Shown here: positions 1-8,268 of the stretch, piece after piece
Layout: each line of letters starts with the position of its first letter
Numbering within the stretch: position 1 is the stretch's first letter
From: Acrocarpospora macrocephala
Lineage (GTDB): Bacteria; Actinomycetota; Actinomycetes; Streptosporangiales; Streptosporangiaceae
NCBI RefSeq assembly: GCF_009687865.1
Contig: NZ_BLAE01000096.1
Span: forward strand, 1-38,591
DNA: 38,591 nt
Reading direction: 5' to 3'
The notes under the pieces: model-generated
Database searches by the model: none
Told to the model about the DNA's origin: nothing
Seen by the model: the letters and a program-made list of their open reading frames with translations, nothing else
Translations under genes and position numbers: made by a program

Positions 1-836
<836 letters not shown>

Positions 837-978
837 TAAGGCCCGTGAGGATGATCGGAACGGCCAGTAGCGACTGACCATCGGAAGGCTGGAGGCAGCA
901 TCAGCCGTGGTGCTCTGGCGCCAGGGTCGGCCTGCCAGGGAGGGTTAGCCTCCGCGTTTCTGAGAACGAGGAGGCGCT

Positions 979-1941
979 CTATTTCTGACCGGCCGCCCGG
1001 TCCCGCCATAGCGCCAGATTGTGGCGGCTGGCCAAGGTTTGGGGGTGGTCGGAGCCCAGCACCCGCTGCTGGTCGACCAGCAACTCCTCGAACGCGGCGA
1101 CCGCACCCACCGCATCCCCCACCTCACCCCGCCATATCGCCAGATTGACACGGGCACCCAGGGTGTCGGGGTGGTCGGGACCCAGCACCCGCTGCTGGTC
1201 GACCAGCAGCCTCTCGTAGGCCGCGAACGCCCCGGCCGCGTCGCCTAACTGACCCCGCCATAGCGCCAGATTGTGGCGGCTAGCCAAGGTTTGGGGGTGG
1301 TCGGAGCCCAGCACCCGCTGCTGGTCGACCAGCAACTCCTCGAACGCGGCGGCCGCACCTGACACATCCCCCGCCTTACCCCGCCAGTACGCCAGATTGT
1401 GGCGGGTGGCCAGGGTGTCGGGATGGTCCGGGCCCAGCACCCGCGAACGTTCGGCCAGCTGGCTCTCGTAGGCGGCGACAGTCCCGGCCGCGTCGCCTAA
1501 CTCACCCCGCCACCGCGCCAGAATGTGGCGGGTGGCCAAGATTTGGGGGTGGTTGGGGCCCAGCACCCGCAGCTGGTCGGCCAGTAGTTCCTCGCACGCG
1601 GCGGCCGCGCCTAACACGTCCCCCGCCTTACCCCGCCACCATGCCAGATTGTGGCGGGTGGTCAAGGTGTCGGGGTGGTCCGGGCCCAGCACCCGCGAAC
1701 GGGCGGCCAGTAGCTTCTTGTAGGCGGCGACCGTACCCGCCGCATCCCCCGCCTCACCCCGCCACCGCGCCAGATTGCTGCGAACGGTCAGGGTATTGGC
1801 GTGGTCGGGGCCCAGCACCCGCTCGTGGTCGGCCAGCAGCTTCTCGAATGCGGCGACCGCACCCGCCGCATCCCCCGACTCACCCCGCCATATCGCCAGA
1901 TTGTTGCGGGCGCCCAGGGTGTAGGGGTGGTCGGGGCCGAG
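979..1941 (-). repeat. Tandem 126-bp coding repeats (TPR array)
   Basis: Seven full units of exactly 42 codons and an eighth partial unit of 26 codons encode the TPR tail of the preceding protein. On the minus strand they begin at 1941, 1815, 1689, 1563, 1437, 1311, 1185 and 1059. The consensus starts LGPDHPDTLATRHNLA, followed by WRG.GD..GA.AA.E.LL.DQQRV. Units vary at fixed positions. The stretches 1002-1101 and 1254-1353, exactly 252 bases apart, are almost identical (one difference seen, G/A in the CTGGCC/CTAGCC segment), implying recent duplication or gene conversion. Confidence 0.92.
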
Positions 1942-3648
1942 ATGCTGCTGGCAGGTGGTGTGCAGGTTGGTGCAGGCGGCGATGGCGGCGGTGACCTGCC
2001 CGGTCTCGCCGAGGCTGACGGCGGCGTGAAGCAGCACGGAATGGACGCCGGTGTCGAGGCTGTAGAGAGCGATGCCGGCGGCATGCTGCAGGGCGGTGGT
2101 GTTGGCGCGCAGGATCTGACCGAGCTGGTCGTGTTCGACCGGCGGCCACAGGTGCAGCAGCGCGTCGGCGGCAGTGCGGGCGACTTCGTTGAACAGGTGC
2201 GGGCCGAGGTCGGGCCGGGCGGTGAGGTTCTCCCGGGTGGCGCGCTGGATGAGCTGATGGATGCGGATCTCGCGATGGCGAGCGGTTCGGTCGTGGTCCA
2301 AGAGGCTGTGCCGGTGCAGCACCCGCAGCACCTCGTCCACCATGACCTCATCCACCGCGCCCGCCTCCCCGGTTAAGGAGTCGGCCGCGGGGTCGGGCAG
2401 GTAGCTGGCCAGGTACTCCAGGGCGGGCGGGCTGGTCAGCACCGCTTGCGGGATGCCCGCCGGGTCCAAGACGCTGACCAGGCACAGCACCGGGCGGGCG
2501 AGCCCGGCCGGCGCGGCCTGGTCGGCGTGGTCGATGGACAGCTCCCAGGTGGCTGTGACGATCCGCTGATGGCCATCAGGCAGGTAATCCTCGCCAGGCA
2601 CGGAGTGAGCCAGCAGCCGGGTGGCCAGCCGCTCCCGATAGACGGCGCAGGAGAGGTCGGCATTGATGATGTACGCGGCCGCCTGGGCCAGCGCCAGCGG
2701 CAGCAACCCCAGATCGGCGGCGAGTCCGTCCAGGTCGGCGCCCGGGACCTGATCGCCGAGCTTGGCCTTCAGGTAGGACCGGGCCTCAGCTTCGGTGAAG
2801 GTGCCGATGCCGACCGTGCGCCGGTCCGCCCCGGCCAGGGCCGCTTCCCGCAGCCGAGTGGTGACCAGCACCCGCCCGCCCGCTGCCGACGTGGCCGCCG
2901 GTGGCCACCACCCGCTCAGATCCTTGGGACGCTGCACATCGTCCAAGACCACCAGCCAGGACCGGTCGGTGGTCTCCGCCCAGACCAGGAAATCCCGCGC
3001 GGCCTGCTCGGGATCATCGCGGTCGGTCAGCGGCAGGCCCAGGCGCGCTGCGGCGGTCGCGTAGGTGGAGACGATGCCATCGGGAGTGGCGGCGTTCACC
3101 CACACCAGCACCTGTACCCCCTGCTGCCAGGCGCGGCGGGCGAAGTCGGCGGCCAGCAGGGTCTTGCCGACCCCGCCCATTCCCGCCAGCACCTGGGTCA
3201 GCATGACGGTCCCGCCCGCATCGGCCGCCGCCCGCACGCGCTCGGCGACCTGCCGGTTCTGGAAGCAATCGACCGGCTGCGGGATCCATCCGACGCGGAC
3301 CCGTTCCGCCGTTGCGGCCTGCCCGGACTGGCCGGCACCAGCCGGGGCCGCCGCAGGAGCCGGGCGGGCACGGTCGGCGGCCATCAGCCGATCCCATTCC
3401 CACGCCGACGGGGCACGCTCATTCGCCCACCCGGCCAGGGTCGCGCCGACCTGGACCAGCTGATCCAGATCACGTGGCTCCGCGGCCCCCGTCGCCCACC
3501 CGTTCACCGTCGAATGGGGCACCTTCGAGACCTTGGCGAGTTCCTTTTGCGTCACCTGACCGGGAAAGTGGACGCGGGCCTGGTCCCATAGCCGCGCCAG
3601 CTCCGCCAGGACCTGGGAGGTCGACCCCTCTGGCCGGAACACCGCCAC
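979..3648 (-). CDS. HTH / NB-ARC / TPR STAND-type protein
   Basis: An 889-residue protein in the STAND P-loop NTPase class, the bacterial counterpart of NLR and AP-ATPase signalling proteins. Residues about 32-56 look like a helix-turn-helix (QKELAKVSKVPHSTVNGWATG). The P-loop GMGGVGKT is near 156-163, Walker B WLVVLDDV near 231-238, then a sensor GGRVLVTTR and the GLLPLAL motif of NB-ARC proteins. The C-terminus is a series of 42-residue tetratricopeptide repeats. The start is GTG at 3648, with AGGAGG about 10 bases upstream. STAND proteins use a repeat sensor to gate nucleotide-driven oligomerisation. The HTH suggests DNA binding or regulation as output, and no toxic effector domain is visible. 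The gene stands alone, divergent from the small ORF at 3797. The HTH call is less certain than the NTPase and TPR calls. Confidence 0.88.
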   Translation of the reverse strand: MAVFRPEGSTSQVLAELARLWDQARVHFPGQVTQKELAKVSKVPHSTVNGWATGAAEPRDLDQLVQVGATLAGWANERAPSAWEWDRLMAADRARPAPAAAPAGAGQSGQAATAERVRVGWIPQPVDCFQNRQVAERVRAAADAGGTVMLTQVLAGMGGVGKTLLAADFARRAWQQGVQVLVWVNAATPDGIVSTYATAAARLGLPLTDRDDPEQAARDFLVWAETTDRSWLVVLDDVQRPKDLSGWWPPAATSAAGGRVLVTTRLREAALAGADRRTVGIGTFTEAEARSYLKAKLGDQVPGADLDGLAADLGLLPLALAQAAAYIINADLSCAVYRERLATRLLAHSVPGEDYLPDGHQRIVTATWELSIDHADQAAPAGLARPVLCLVSVLDPAGIPQAVLTSPPALEYLASYLPDPAADSLTGEAGAVDEVMVDEVLRVLHRHSLLDHDRTARHREIRIHQLIQRATRENLTARPDLGPHLFNEVARTAADALLHLWPPVEHDQLGQILRANTTALQHAAGIALYSLDTGVHSVLLHAAVSLGETGQVTAAIAACTNLHTTCQQHLGPDHPYTLGARNNLAIWRGESGDAAGAVAAFEKLLADHERVLGPDHANTLTVRSNLARWRGEAGDAAGTVAAYKKLLAARSRVLGPDHPDTLTTRHNLAWWRGKAGDVLGAAAACEELLADQLRVLGPNHPQILATRHILARWRGELGDAAGTVAAYESQLAERSRVLGPDHPDTLATRHNLAYWRGKAGDVSGAAAAFEELLVDQQRVLGSDHPQTLASRHNLALWRGQLGDAAGAFAAYERLLVDQQRVLGPDHPDTLGARVNLAIWRGEVGDAVGAVAAFEELLVDQQRVLGSDHPQTLASRHNLALWRDRAAGQK

Positions 3649-3796
3649 GATGCACCCGCCTCCTCAGCGCAAAGGACCGTCATCCGGATCCGGGACGGAC
3701 CGGCCCGGATCCCCGCTCACCGGGAGCGTAGCCTCGCAGACCCGGACCCATCCGGCATACCTTCAACATCGTCGGCGTGTTGGATGTGATGCGGGC

Positions 3797-3970
3797 ATGA
3801 CCAAAACCGACACCCCGGCGCCCCCCAAGGCCGTGTCCTCACCACGACGCCGCTCTCCCGGCCTCCGACGTCTCCGCCGCACCATCGGTATCGCCTTTGC
3901 CTGTGGCGCCGCCCACGCCACCGGTACCGGCCTCATCGGCCTGCTGTTCTGGTGGATCACTCACCGCTGA
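3797..3970 (+). CDS. Small single-pass membrane protein
   Basis: A 57-codon ORF with a basic, proline-rich N-terminus (SPRRRSPGLRRLRRTIG) followed by one hydrophobic segment (IAFACGAAHATG then LIGLLFWW) near the C-terminus. The topology predicted is a positively charged cytoplasmic N-terminus with a short membrane anchor. I chose ATG 3797 because upstream in-frame sequence (from 3650) overlaps the divergent gene's leader and reads as non-coding. No ribosome binding site is strong. No family is recognised. It may be real, since small Arg-rich anchored peptides are common near actinobacterial integrated elements, but it could be a chance ORF. Confidence 0.4.
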   Translation: MTKTDTPAPPKAVSSPRRRSPGLRRLRRTIGIAFACGAAHATGTGLIGLLFWWITHR

Positions 3971-4186
3971 ACCGCACTCCACCACGAGTGGTCTGCACAC
4001 CACCTGCGGGCGTGCAGACCACTTCGCACATCCGCCTTCACCAGCGCCGTCACTTGGCTGACACCGGGCACACCGCACGCCGTCACCGCGTGATCGCGTA
4101 CGACATATCCGCCGGTCACCGGAAGATCTTGCGGCGGCGCGCCGTCGGAGTTCAGCGGGCTTGCTGGACCTTCGGGCGCGGTGAAC

Positions 4187-4229
4187 CCGACTTGATAGGC
4201 AAGTGACGACTTGCGTATGGTGAGGGTTA
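4187..4229 (+). promoter_or_regulatory. Promoter and ArsR-type operator; probably leaderless start
   Basis: A -35-like TTGATA (4192-4197) and a -10-like TATGGT (4216-4221) are 18 bases apart. The spacer holds the inverted repeat GCAAGT-GACG-ACTTGC (4199-4214), and an overlapping ACTTG-ATAGG-CAAGT pair lies just 5'. ArsR-family dimers typically bind such a dyad over their own promoter. Transcription would begin about 4228-4229, at the ATG of the regulator, so the mRNA is probably leaderless. Confidence 0.55.
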
Positions 4230-4519
4230 TGGAGGAGGATGTCTTCAAGGCCCTGGCCGACCCCACCCGCCGGCGCATCCTCGATGAGCTGGTGGAACGG
4301 GACGGCCAGACCCTGTTCGAGATCTGCGCACGGCTGGTGACCAAGCACGGCCTGGAGCTGTCCCGCCAGGGGATCAGCCAGCATTTGGCGGTACTGGAAT
4401 CCGCAGATCTGGTCCGTTCGCGGCGCCAGGGCCGCTACAAGTTCCACGATCTGAACACCGAACCCCTTGAGCACATCGTGACGCGGTGGCTCAAGCGCGA
4501 CACCGGAGGCACCTCATGA
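4229..4519 (+). CDS. ArsR-family winged-helix transcriptional regulator
   Basis: About 96 residues, the usual size for ArsR/SmtB repressors. The N-terminus VFKALADPTRRRILDELVE is the classic helix 1-2 signature. The recognition region LSRQGISQHLAVLESADLV and the wing RSRRQGRYKFHDL follow, then a short C-terminal helix. No metal-binding CxC is visible, so it probably senses a small molecule, as in the common ArsR/VOC pairs of actinomycetes. The start at 4229 fits the promoter geometry; in-frame alternatives at 4211 (TTG) and 4217 (ATG) would overlap the operator and -10 box. Its stop overlaps the next gene (ATGA), so the two are translationally coupled and the protein probably represses both. 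Confidence 0.9.
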   Translation: MEEDVFKALADPTRRRILDELVERDGQTLFEICARLVTKHGLELSRQGISQHLAVLESADLVRSRRQGRYKFHDLNTEPLEHIVTRWLKRDTGGTS

Positions 4520-4902
4520 GGATCCACATTTCCAGCGTCTTCGTCGATGACCAGGACAAGGCCCTGCGCTTCTATACCGACGTACTCGGCTTCGTGAAGA
4601 AACACGAGATCCCGCTGGGCAAGGACCGCTGGCTGACCGTGGTCTCACCGGACGACCTCGACGGGACCGAACTGCTGCTGGAGCCCGACGGCCATCCCGC
4701 CGTGAAGCCGTACAAGGAGGCTCTGGTCGAGGACGGCATCCCGGCCGCCTCCTTCGCCGTGGAGGACGTAACCGCGGAGTTCAACCGGCTGCGCGAACTC
4801 GGGGTCCGCTTCACCCAGGAGCCACTGGAGATGGGCCCGGTCACCACAGCGGTCCTGGACGACACCTGCGGCAACCTGCTCCAAATCGTGCACAGCAAGT
4901 AA
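4516..4902 (+). CDS. VOC-family (glyoxalase/bleomycin-resistance fold) protein
   Basis: A 128-residue vicinal-oxygen-chelate protein with two beta-alpha-beta-beta-beta modules. The first starts IHISSVFVDDQDKALRFYTDVLGF and ends TELLLEP. The second contains ASFAVEDV, ELGVRFTQEP and VTTAVLDDTCGNLLQI. His near the start, Glu in ELLLEP and the terminal GNLLQIVH resemble metal-site positions of glyoxalase-like enzymes. Members detoxify or bind electrophiles or antibiotics; the substrate is unknown. It overlaps the ArsR gene by ATGA and is followed by a convergent terminator. Confidence 0.88.
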   Translation: MRIHISSVFVDDQDKALRFYTDVLGFVKKHEIPLGKDRWLTVVSPDDLDGTELLLEPDGHPAVKPYKEALVEDGIPAASFAVEDVTAEFNRLRELGVRFTQEPLEMGPVTTAVLDDTCGNLLQIVHSK

Positions 4903-4957
4903 GGACCCGCGCCGATGCCAGCCAGGACCGCATCCGCGGTCAAGTTCGGCGCCGGGC

Positions 4958-6100
4958 TCAGCCTGAGGAACTCTCAGGTTTTGCCGTGACCCCCAGTTCA
5001 GCGGTGACAGCACGCTCGCGCAGAAGCGCGGCTTCTGCGCGGGCCTCCTCCAGCGCGATACGAAGATCAGCCGTACGCGCCCGCTCGACGGCCAGCTCGG
5101 CCCGTGCCGCGTCCCGCTCGGCCACCGCCCCAGCCGCCCGCTCCCCCTCCCGTGCCAGCGCCGCCTCCGCCGCCCGCACCTGGTCACCGGCCGCCTTCAC
5201 ACGCTCCCGCCCGTCCCGCTCCGCCTGCTTCCTCGCCTGTACGGCCTCCGCCGCCTCCCCCACCGCCCGCGCCCGCGCCACCTCGGCCGCCTCCGCCCGT
5301 ACCACGGCACGATCACGCTCCCCTTCGGCCGCCTCCGCCCGCGCCAGCGCCCGCACCACATCCTGCTCGGCGACGACAAGCTCCGCCCGCGCCCGCGCCG
5401 CGTCCTCCACCGCCCGCGCCGCCTTCGCCGCCGCCCGTTCCGCCCGCTCCCCCTCCCGTACGGCTTTCGCCTCCGCGTCCCGCGCCTCGGCCGCCGCCCG
5501 CTCGACCCGCTCCCCCGCCTCGGCCAGAACCTGATCGCGGTCCGCCTCGGCCCGGCTCGCGCGCCGCCCCGCCTCCTCCGCGGCCTGCCGCGCCACCCGC
5601 TCGGTCGCCGCCGCCTCCCGCAGCGCCGCCAGCGCCTGCTCCCGCGCGTTCTCCGCATCCGCGAACGCGCTGTCCCGCTCCGCGTTCGCCTCCTCGGCCA
5701 GCCTGCGCGCCTCCGCCGTCTCCCTGCGGGCTTCCTCGGTGGCCTCGCGCGAGAGCCGTACCTGCTCGAAGGCCTGTTCCCGTTCACTCCTGGCGACCGC
5801 GACCCTGGTGTGCGCCTCCGCCTGCACCGCGCTCAGCTTCGCCTCCACCCCCGCCGGACTCAGCTCATCGGCCAGCACCTGCGCCAACGGCGCGATCGCC
5901 GCCGCCAGCCCGCGCTCCATCCGGTCATACAACTCCTCCGCCCGCGCCAGCGCCCCATCCAGCCCCGGCGTGGCCCGCCGCATCTCCCGCTCCCGCTTGG
6001 CCGCCGCCTGACAGTCCCCCTCCGGGCAGTACTCCTTCGGCCTCCCCCGCCCATTCCGCTGCTCGATCGCCGTCCCACAGTGCTTACACGTCGTCGCCAC
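4958..6100 (-). CDS. N-terminal zinc finger plus long alanine-rich coiled coil
   Basis: A 380-residue protein. Residues 1-40 hold a C-x2-C...C-x4-C cluster (CKHCGTAIEQ ... GRGRPKEYCPEGDC) followed by a basic patch. This is a short zinc finger seen at the N-terminus of various actinobacterial proteins. From about residue 50 to 365 almost everything is Ala/Glu/Arg heptad sequence (RAEAAEGERDRAVVRAEAAE style), predicted to form an extended parallel coiled coil. The architecture recalls KfrA-type plasmid coiled-coil DNA-binding proteins, but I see no sequence proof of homology. The start is GTG at 6100 with a TAGGGT -10-like box just upstream and no ribosome binding site, so translation may be leaderless. 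It sits next to a dif-like site and a recombinase remnant, which fits a role on a mobile or plasmid-derived segment. Confidence 0.75.
   Translation of the reverse strand: MATTCKHCGTAIEQRNGRGRPKEYCPEGDCQAAAKREREMRRATPGLDGALARAEELYDRMERGLAAAIAPLAQVLADELSPAGVEAKLSAVQAEAHTRVAVARSEREQAFEQVRLSREATEEARRETAEARRLAEEANAERDSAFADAENAREQALAALREAAATERVARQAAEEAGRRASRAEADRDQVLAEAGERVERAAAEARDAEAKAVREGERAERAAAKAARAVEDAARARAELVVAEQDVVRALARAEAAEGERDRAVVRAEAAEVARARAVGEAAEAVQARKQAERDGRERVKAAGDQVRAAEAALAREGERAAGAVAERDAARAELAVERARTADLRIALEEARAEAALLRERAVTAELGVTAKPESSSG
4962..4982 (+). terminator. Rho-independent terminator overlapping the convergent gene's 3' end
   Basis: Stem CCTGAG (4962-4967), loop GAACT, stem CTCAGG (4973-4978) and TTTT (4979-4982) lie 60 bases after the VOC stop. 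The hairpin is made of the last codons of the convergent coiled-coil gene (its KPESSSG tail), so one DNA segment serves both as coding sequence and as terminator. Confidence 0.6.
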
Positions 6101-6107
6101 AAGATCA

Positions 6108-6137
6108 CCCTAGCTGATTTTCTAGAAACAGAAAATC
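6108..6137 (-). promoter_or_regulatory. Candidate promoter with AT-rich inverted repeat
   Basis: GATTTTCT (6116-6123), spacer AGAAAC, AGAAAATC (6130-6137) is a perfect 8-bp inverted repeat, unusually AT-rich for this DNA and directly followed by a run of A. On the minus strand TAGGGT (6108-6113) sits 7 bases before the GTG start of the coiled-coil gene, as expected for a -10 box of a leaderless transcript. No good -35 is visible. The palindrome is positioned to be an operator, possibly for the gene's own product. Confidence 0.45.
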
Positions 6138-6175
6138 AAAAAAAGCGATCTGTTCCATCTGAGCCCTTCGGAGCG

Positions 6176-6203
6176 ATCCCACATAATCCTCGTTATGCAG
6201 GAT
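6176..6203. other. Xer/dif-like recombination site
   Basis: The core CATAA (6182-6186), six-base spacer TCCTCG, TTATG (6193-6197) has the layout of XerC/XerD core sites: CATAA-N6-TTATG inside 11-bp arms, as in chromosomal dif. It lies about 150 bases from the end of a tyrosine recombinase remnant. It could be the attachment site of that recombinase or a Xer-exploiting element's site. Similarity is limited to the inner arms. Confidence 0.45.
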
Positions 6204-6353
6204 TCGGGATTCTTGAAGACGGCGCGGGCCAGCGCGGCCAGCTCGCCTGTTGTTGAGCGCCGAGTTTCTGTCACCGAACGCCGAACAGATGTCACCACGA
6301 AGCCGGGGCGGAGCCCGGCTCTCCGCGTCGGGTCGGGTTCCTGTTTTCCCTGG

Positions 6354-7481
6354 TCAGAGGCCGACGTTGCGCATGGCGTTGTCCCGCCAGCGGTCCACCG
6401 CGCGGATGTAGCCCAGTACCACCGGGGAGTTCGGTGCCCATCGGCCGTGCGCGGCGATGACCGAGACCGGGACCCCGGCGGCGTAGGCGACGGTCGCTCC
6501 CCCGGCGCGCAGGCTGTGCGCGGTGACCGCCTCGGCGTTGGGAACGCCGGCCCGAACGGCCAGATCGCCGACGATGACGTTCACCGACTCGCCGGTCAGC
6601 GACGCACCGATGGTGCCGTGCCGGTCGATTCGCCGCAGCAGCCGCCCGCCGCCCGGCCGATCCGTCTGCCTATCCCCCGGCCCCGCGCCCGTGGCGCCGT
6701 CATCTTCGTGCTGTTCGGCCTGGTCCAGGGCCTGTAGCTAGTCCCGCCAGGCGGCGACCGGGTCGGTCAGCGGGTGGCTGCCGCGCGGGATGGCCACGGT
6801 CTGCCCGGCCGAGTTCTTGTCGGTCTTGGAGGTGCCGATCCGCACCTCCAGCCCGTCGGGAACCTCGCGGACGTCGGCGCGGTGCAGGGCGACCAGCTCG
6901 CTGCGGCGGCCCATCAGGGCCAGTCCGAGCACCAGCATCAGCCGGTCGCGCAGCCCGGTCACGCTGGTCAGGTCGCAGGCGTCGATCATGGCGCGCAGGT
7001 CTGGGATGGTCAGCGGTGGGGCCTGGCGGCGGCCGTTCCCGGCGGTGGCGCGCCGTCTCTTGTGGGCGCGCAGGGCCAGCCGGGCGGCCTCGGTGCCGGG
7101 CTGGCCGGCATGCCCGGACAGCCGGTGCATGGTGCGGATGGCCGCGATGGCCTGCTCGATGCTGGCCGGGGCCTGGTCGGCGGCGCATAGCGCGGCGGTG
7201 TATTCGGCCAGTGTGTGGCTGGTGGCGGGCAGCGGCAGCCGGTCCTGGGCGGCGCACCAGGCGGTGAAGGCGGCCCACTGCCGGGTGTAGGCGCGTTGGG
7301 TGTTGGCCGGTACCCCTTCGGCGATCAGGGCCCGGGCGGAGTCGCTGAGGGCGTAGTCGGCGGCGGTGTGCGCGACGCCACCTCCGGCGTTCTGCGGCCC
7401 GGCCGCGACGGCGAGCGGATGGCCACCCCCGGCTCGGTGCGGCTCCGGAGAACTGGCCGTAAGCGGCCGTCTCGGTATCAG
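6354..7481 (-). pseudogene. Tyrosine recombinase/integrase interrupted by an in-frame TAG
   Basis: One continuous minus-strand frame carries a whole tyrosine recombinase apart from a TAG at 6738-6740. Upstream of it are the core-binding domain (ARALIAEGVPANTQRAYTRQ, visible from about 7345), the first catalytic Arg (LGLALMGRRSELVAL) and the beta-hairpin Lys (GTSKTDKNSAG). Downstream are HSLRAGGAT (HxxR), HGRW and the nucleophile LGYIR. The stop thus separates Arg-I/Lys from HxxR/Tyr. The frame reaches back to a TAA at 7482-7484 without any ATG or GTG before 7130, so the normal start also seems lost. The protein resembles Xer-like actinobacterial integrases of about 350 residues. Most likely an inactive remnant. 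Confidence 0.8.
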
Positions 7482-7605
7482 TTAGAACTCGACTGGCATG
7501 AGCCCGGAAAGTAAGGCGATTCCGGCGGGCGGTTCAGCCCGAAGATCCAACCGTTCCGGGAGGGGTCTCTTGACGGGACTTTTCGTTCCGATGTTCGAAG
7601 CATCA

Positions 7606-8048
7606 ATCTCCCCTTACAACCCCAAAGCCGGTGGCAGGCAGGAGGAGCTGTTCAGCGTCCACCGGCGTCACGCGGTGTTCACCGATAGCCCGTTCCACCT
7701 GGTCCAGGCCGAACAACAGCACCGTGACCACGCTATCGTCGAGCAGGTCTTCGCCGACCTGGTCGGCGGTCTGCTCGCGCACCTTCCCCTCAGGGGACTT
7801 CGCCGCGAACTCCGCCTGGGTGACCTGCGCGGCGATCGCCTTCAATCTGCTGCGCGCCGCAGGCTGCCTGGCCGGTCCCCGCCATGCCAAGGCTCGTGGC
7901 GCCACGCTGCGCCGCAACCTGATCGCCGTCCCCGCCCGCCTGGCCCGGCACGGACGCGGTCACCTCACCCTCCACCTGCGGCAGGTGGAGGGCGTGGATG
8001 AACCTCTTCGACGCCGTCTGCGACCCGCCGCCCCTCCTCATGGCCTGA
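7606..8048 (+). pseudogene. IS1380-family transposase, C-terminal remnant with two frameshifts
   Basis: Three frames read successively through the conserved C-terminal half of IS1380 transposases. The first is NPKAGGRQEELFSVHRRHAV, then FTDSPFHLVQAEQQHRDHAI and VEQVFADLVGG. After an extra base near 7788 come PSGDFAANSAWVTCAAIAFN, LLRAAG, HAKARGATLRRN and VPARLARHGRG. After another shift near 7980 comes GRWRAWMNLFDAVCDPPP, ending at TGA 8046-8048. The N-terminal half, including most catalytic acidic residues, is absent. The 220 bases that follow, up to 8268, hold no gene I can support. Confidence 0.8.
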
Positions 8049-8268
8049 CCCGCCGGAATCTCGGTCACCACCGCCACCACGACCACCGCGGTCACCCGGC
8101 CATCACCGCACGAACCCCCGCCTCCGAACCTTGTGGACATGCGGACAAGCTGCGACCCGCACGCAGCGGCCCTCACATGCCCGGAAACAGCGCTTCATCC
8201 GGCGAAAGGATCCTCGCGGAGGAATTGGAACAGAAAACGATCAAGAAAATCACGCGGTGAATCCAGGC

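Noticed and set aside
979-1941. CRISPR-like or satellite array
   Set aside because: The 126-bp repeats have no spacers, keep a 42-codon period and encode TPR motifs within a long ORF.
2446-3591. 381-codon plus-strand ORF opposite the NB-ARC gene
   Set aside because: No motifs; the minus strand carries Walker A and B, the sensor motif and the HTH in order.
3971-4186. Possible tRNA or riboswitch upstream of the ArsR gene
   Set aside because: No cloverleaf, no conserved aptamer elements; only the operator dyads stand out.
5104-6117. 337-codon proline-rich plus-strand ORF
   Set aside because: It is the complement of Ala/Glu/Arg coiled-coil codons, which always reads as Pro/Ala/Arg; no independent start signals.
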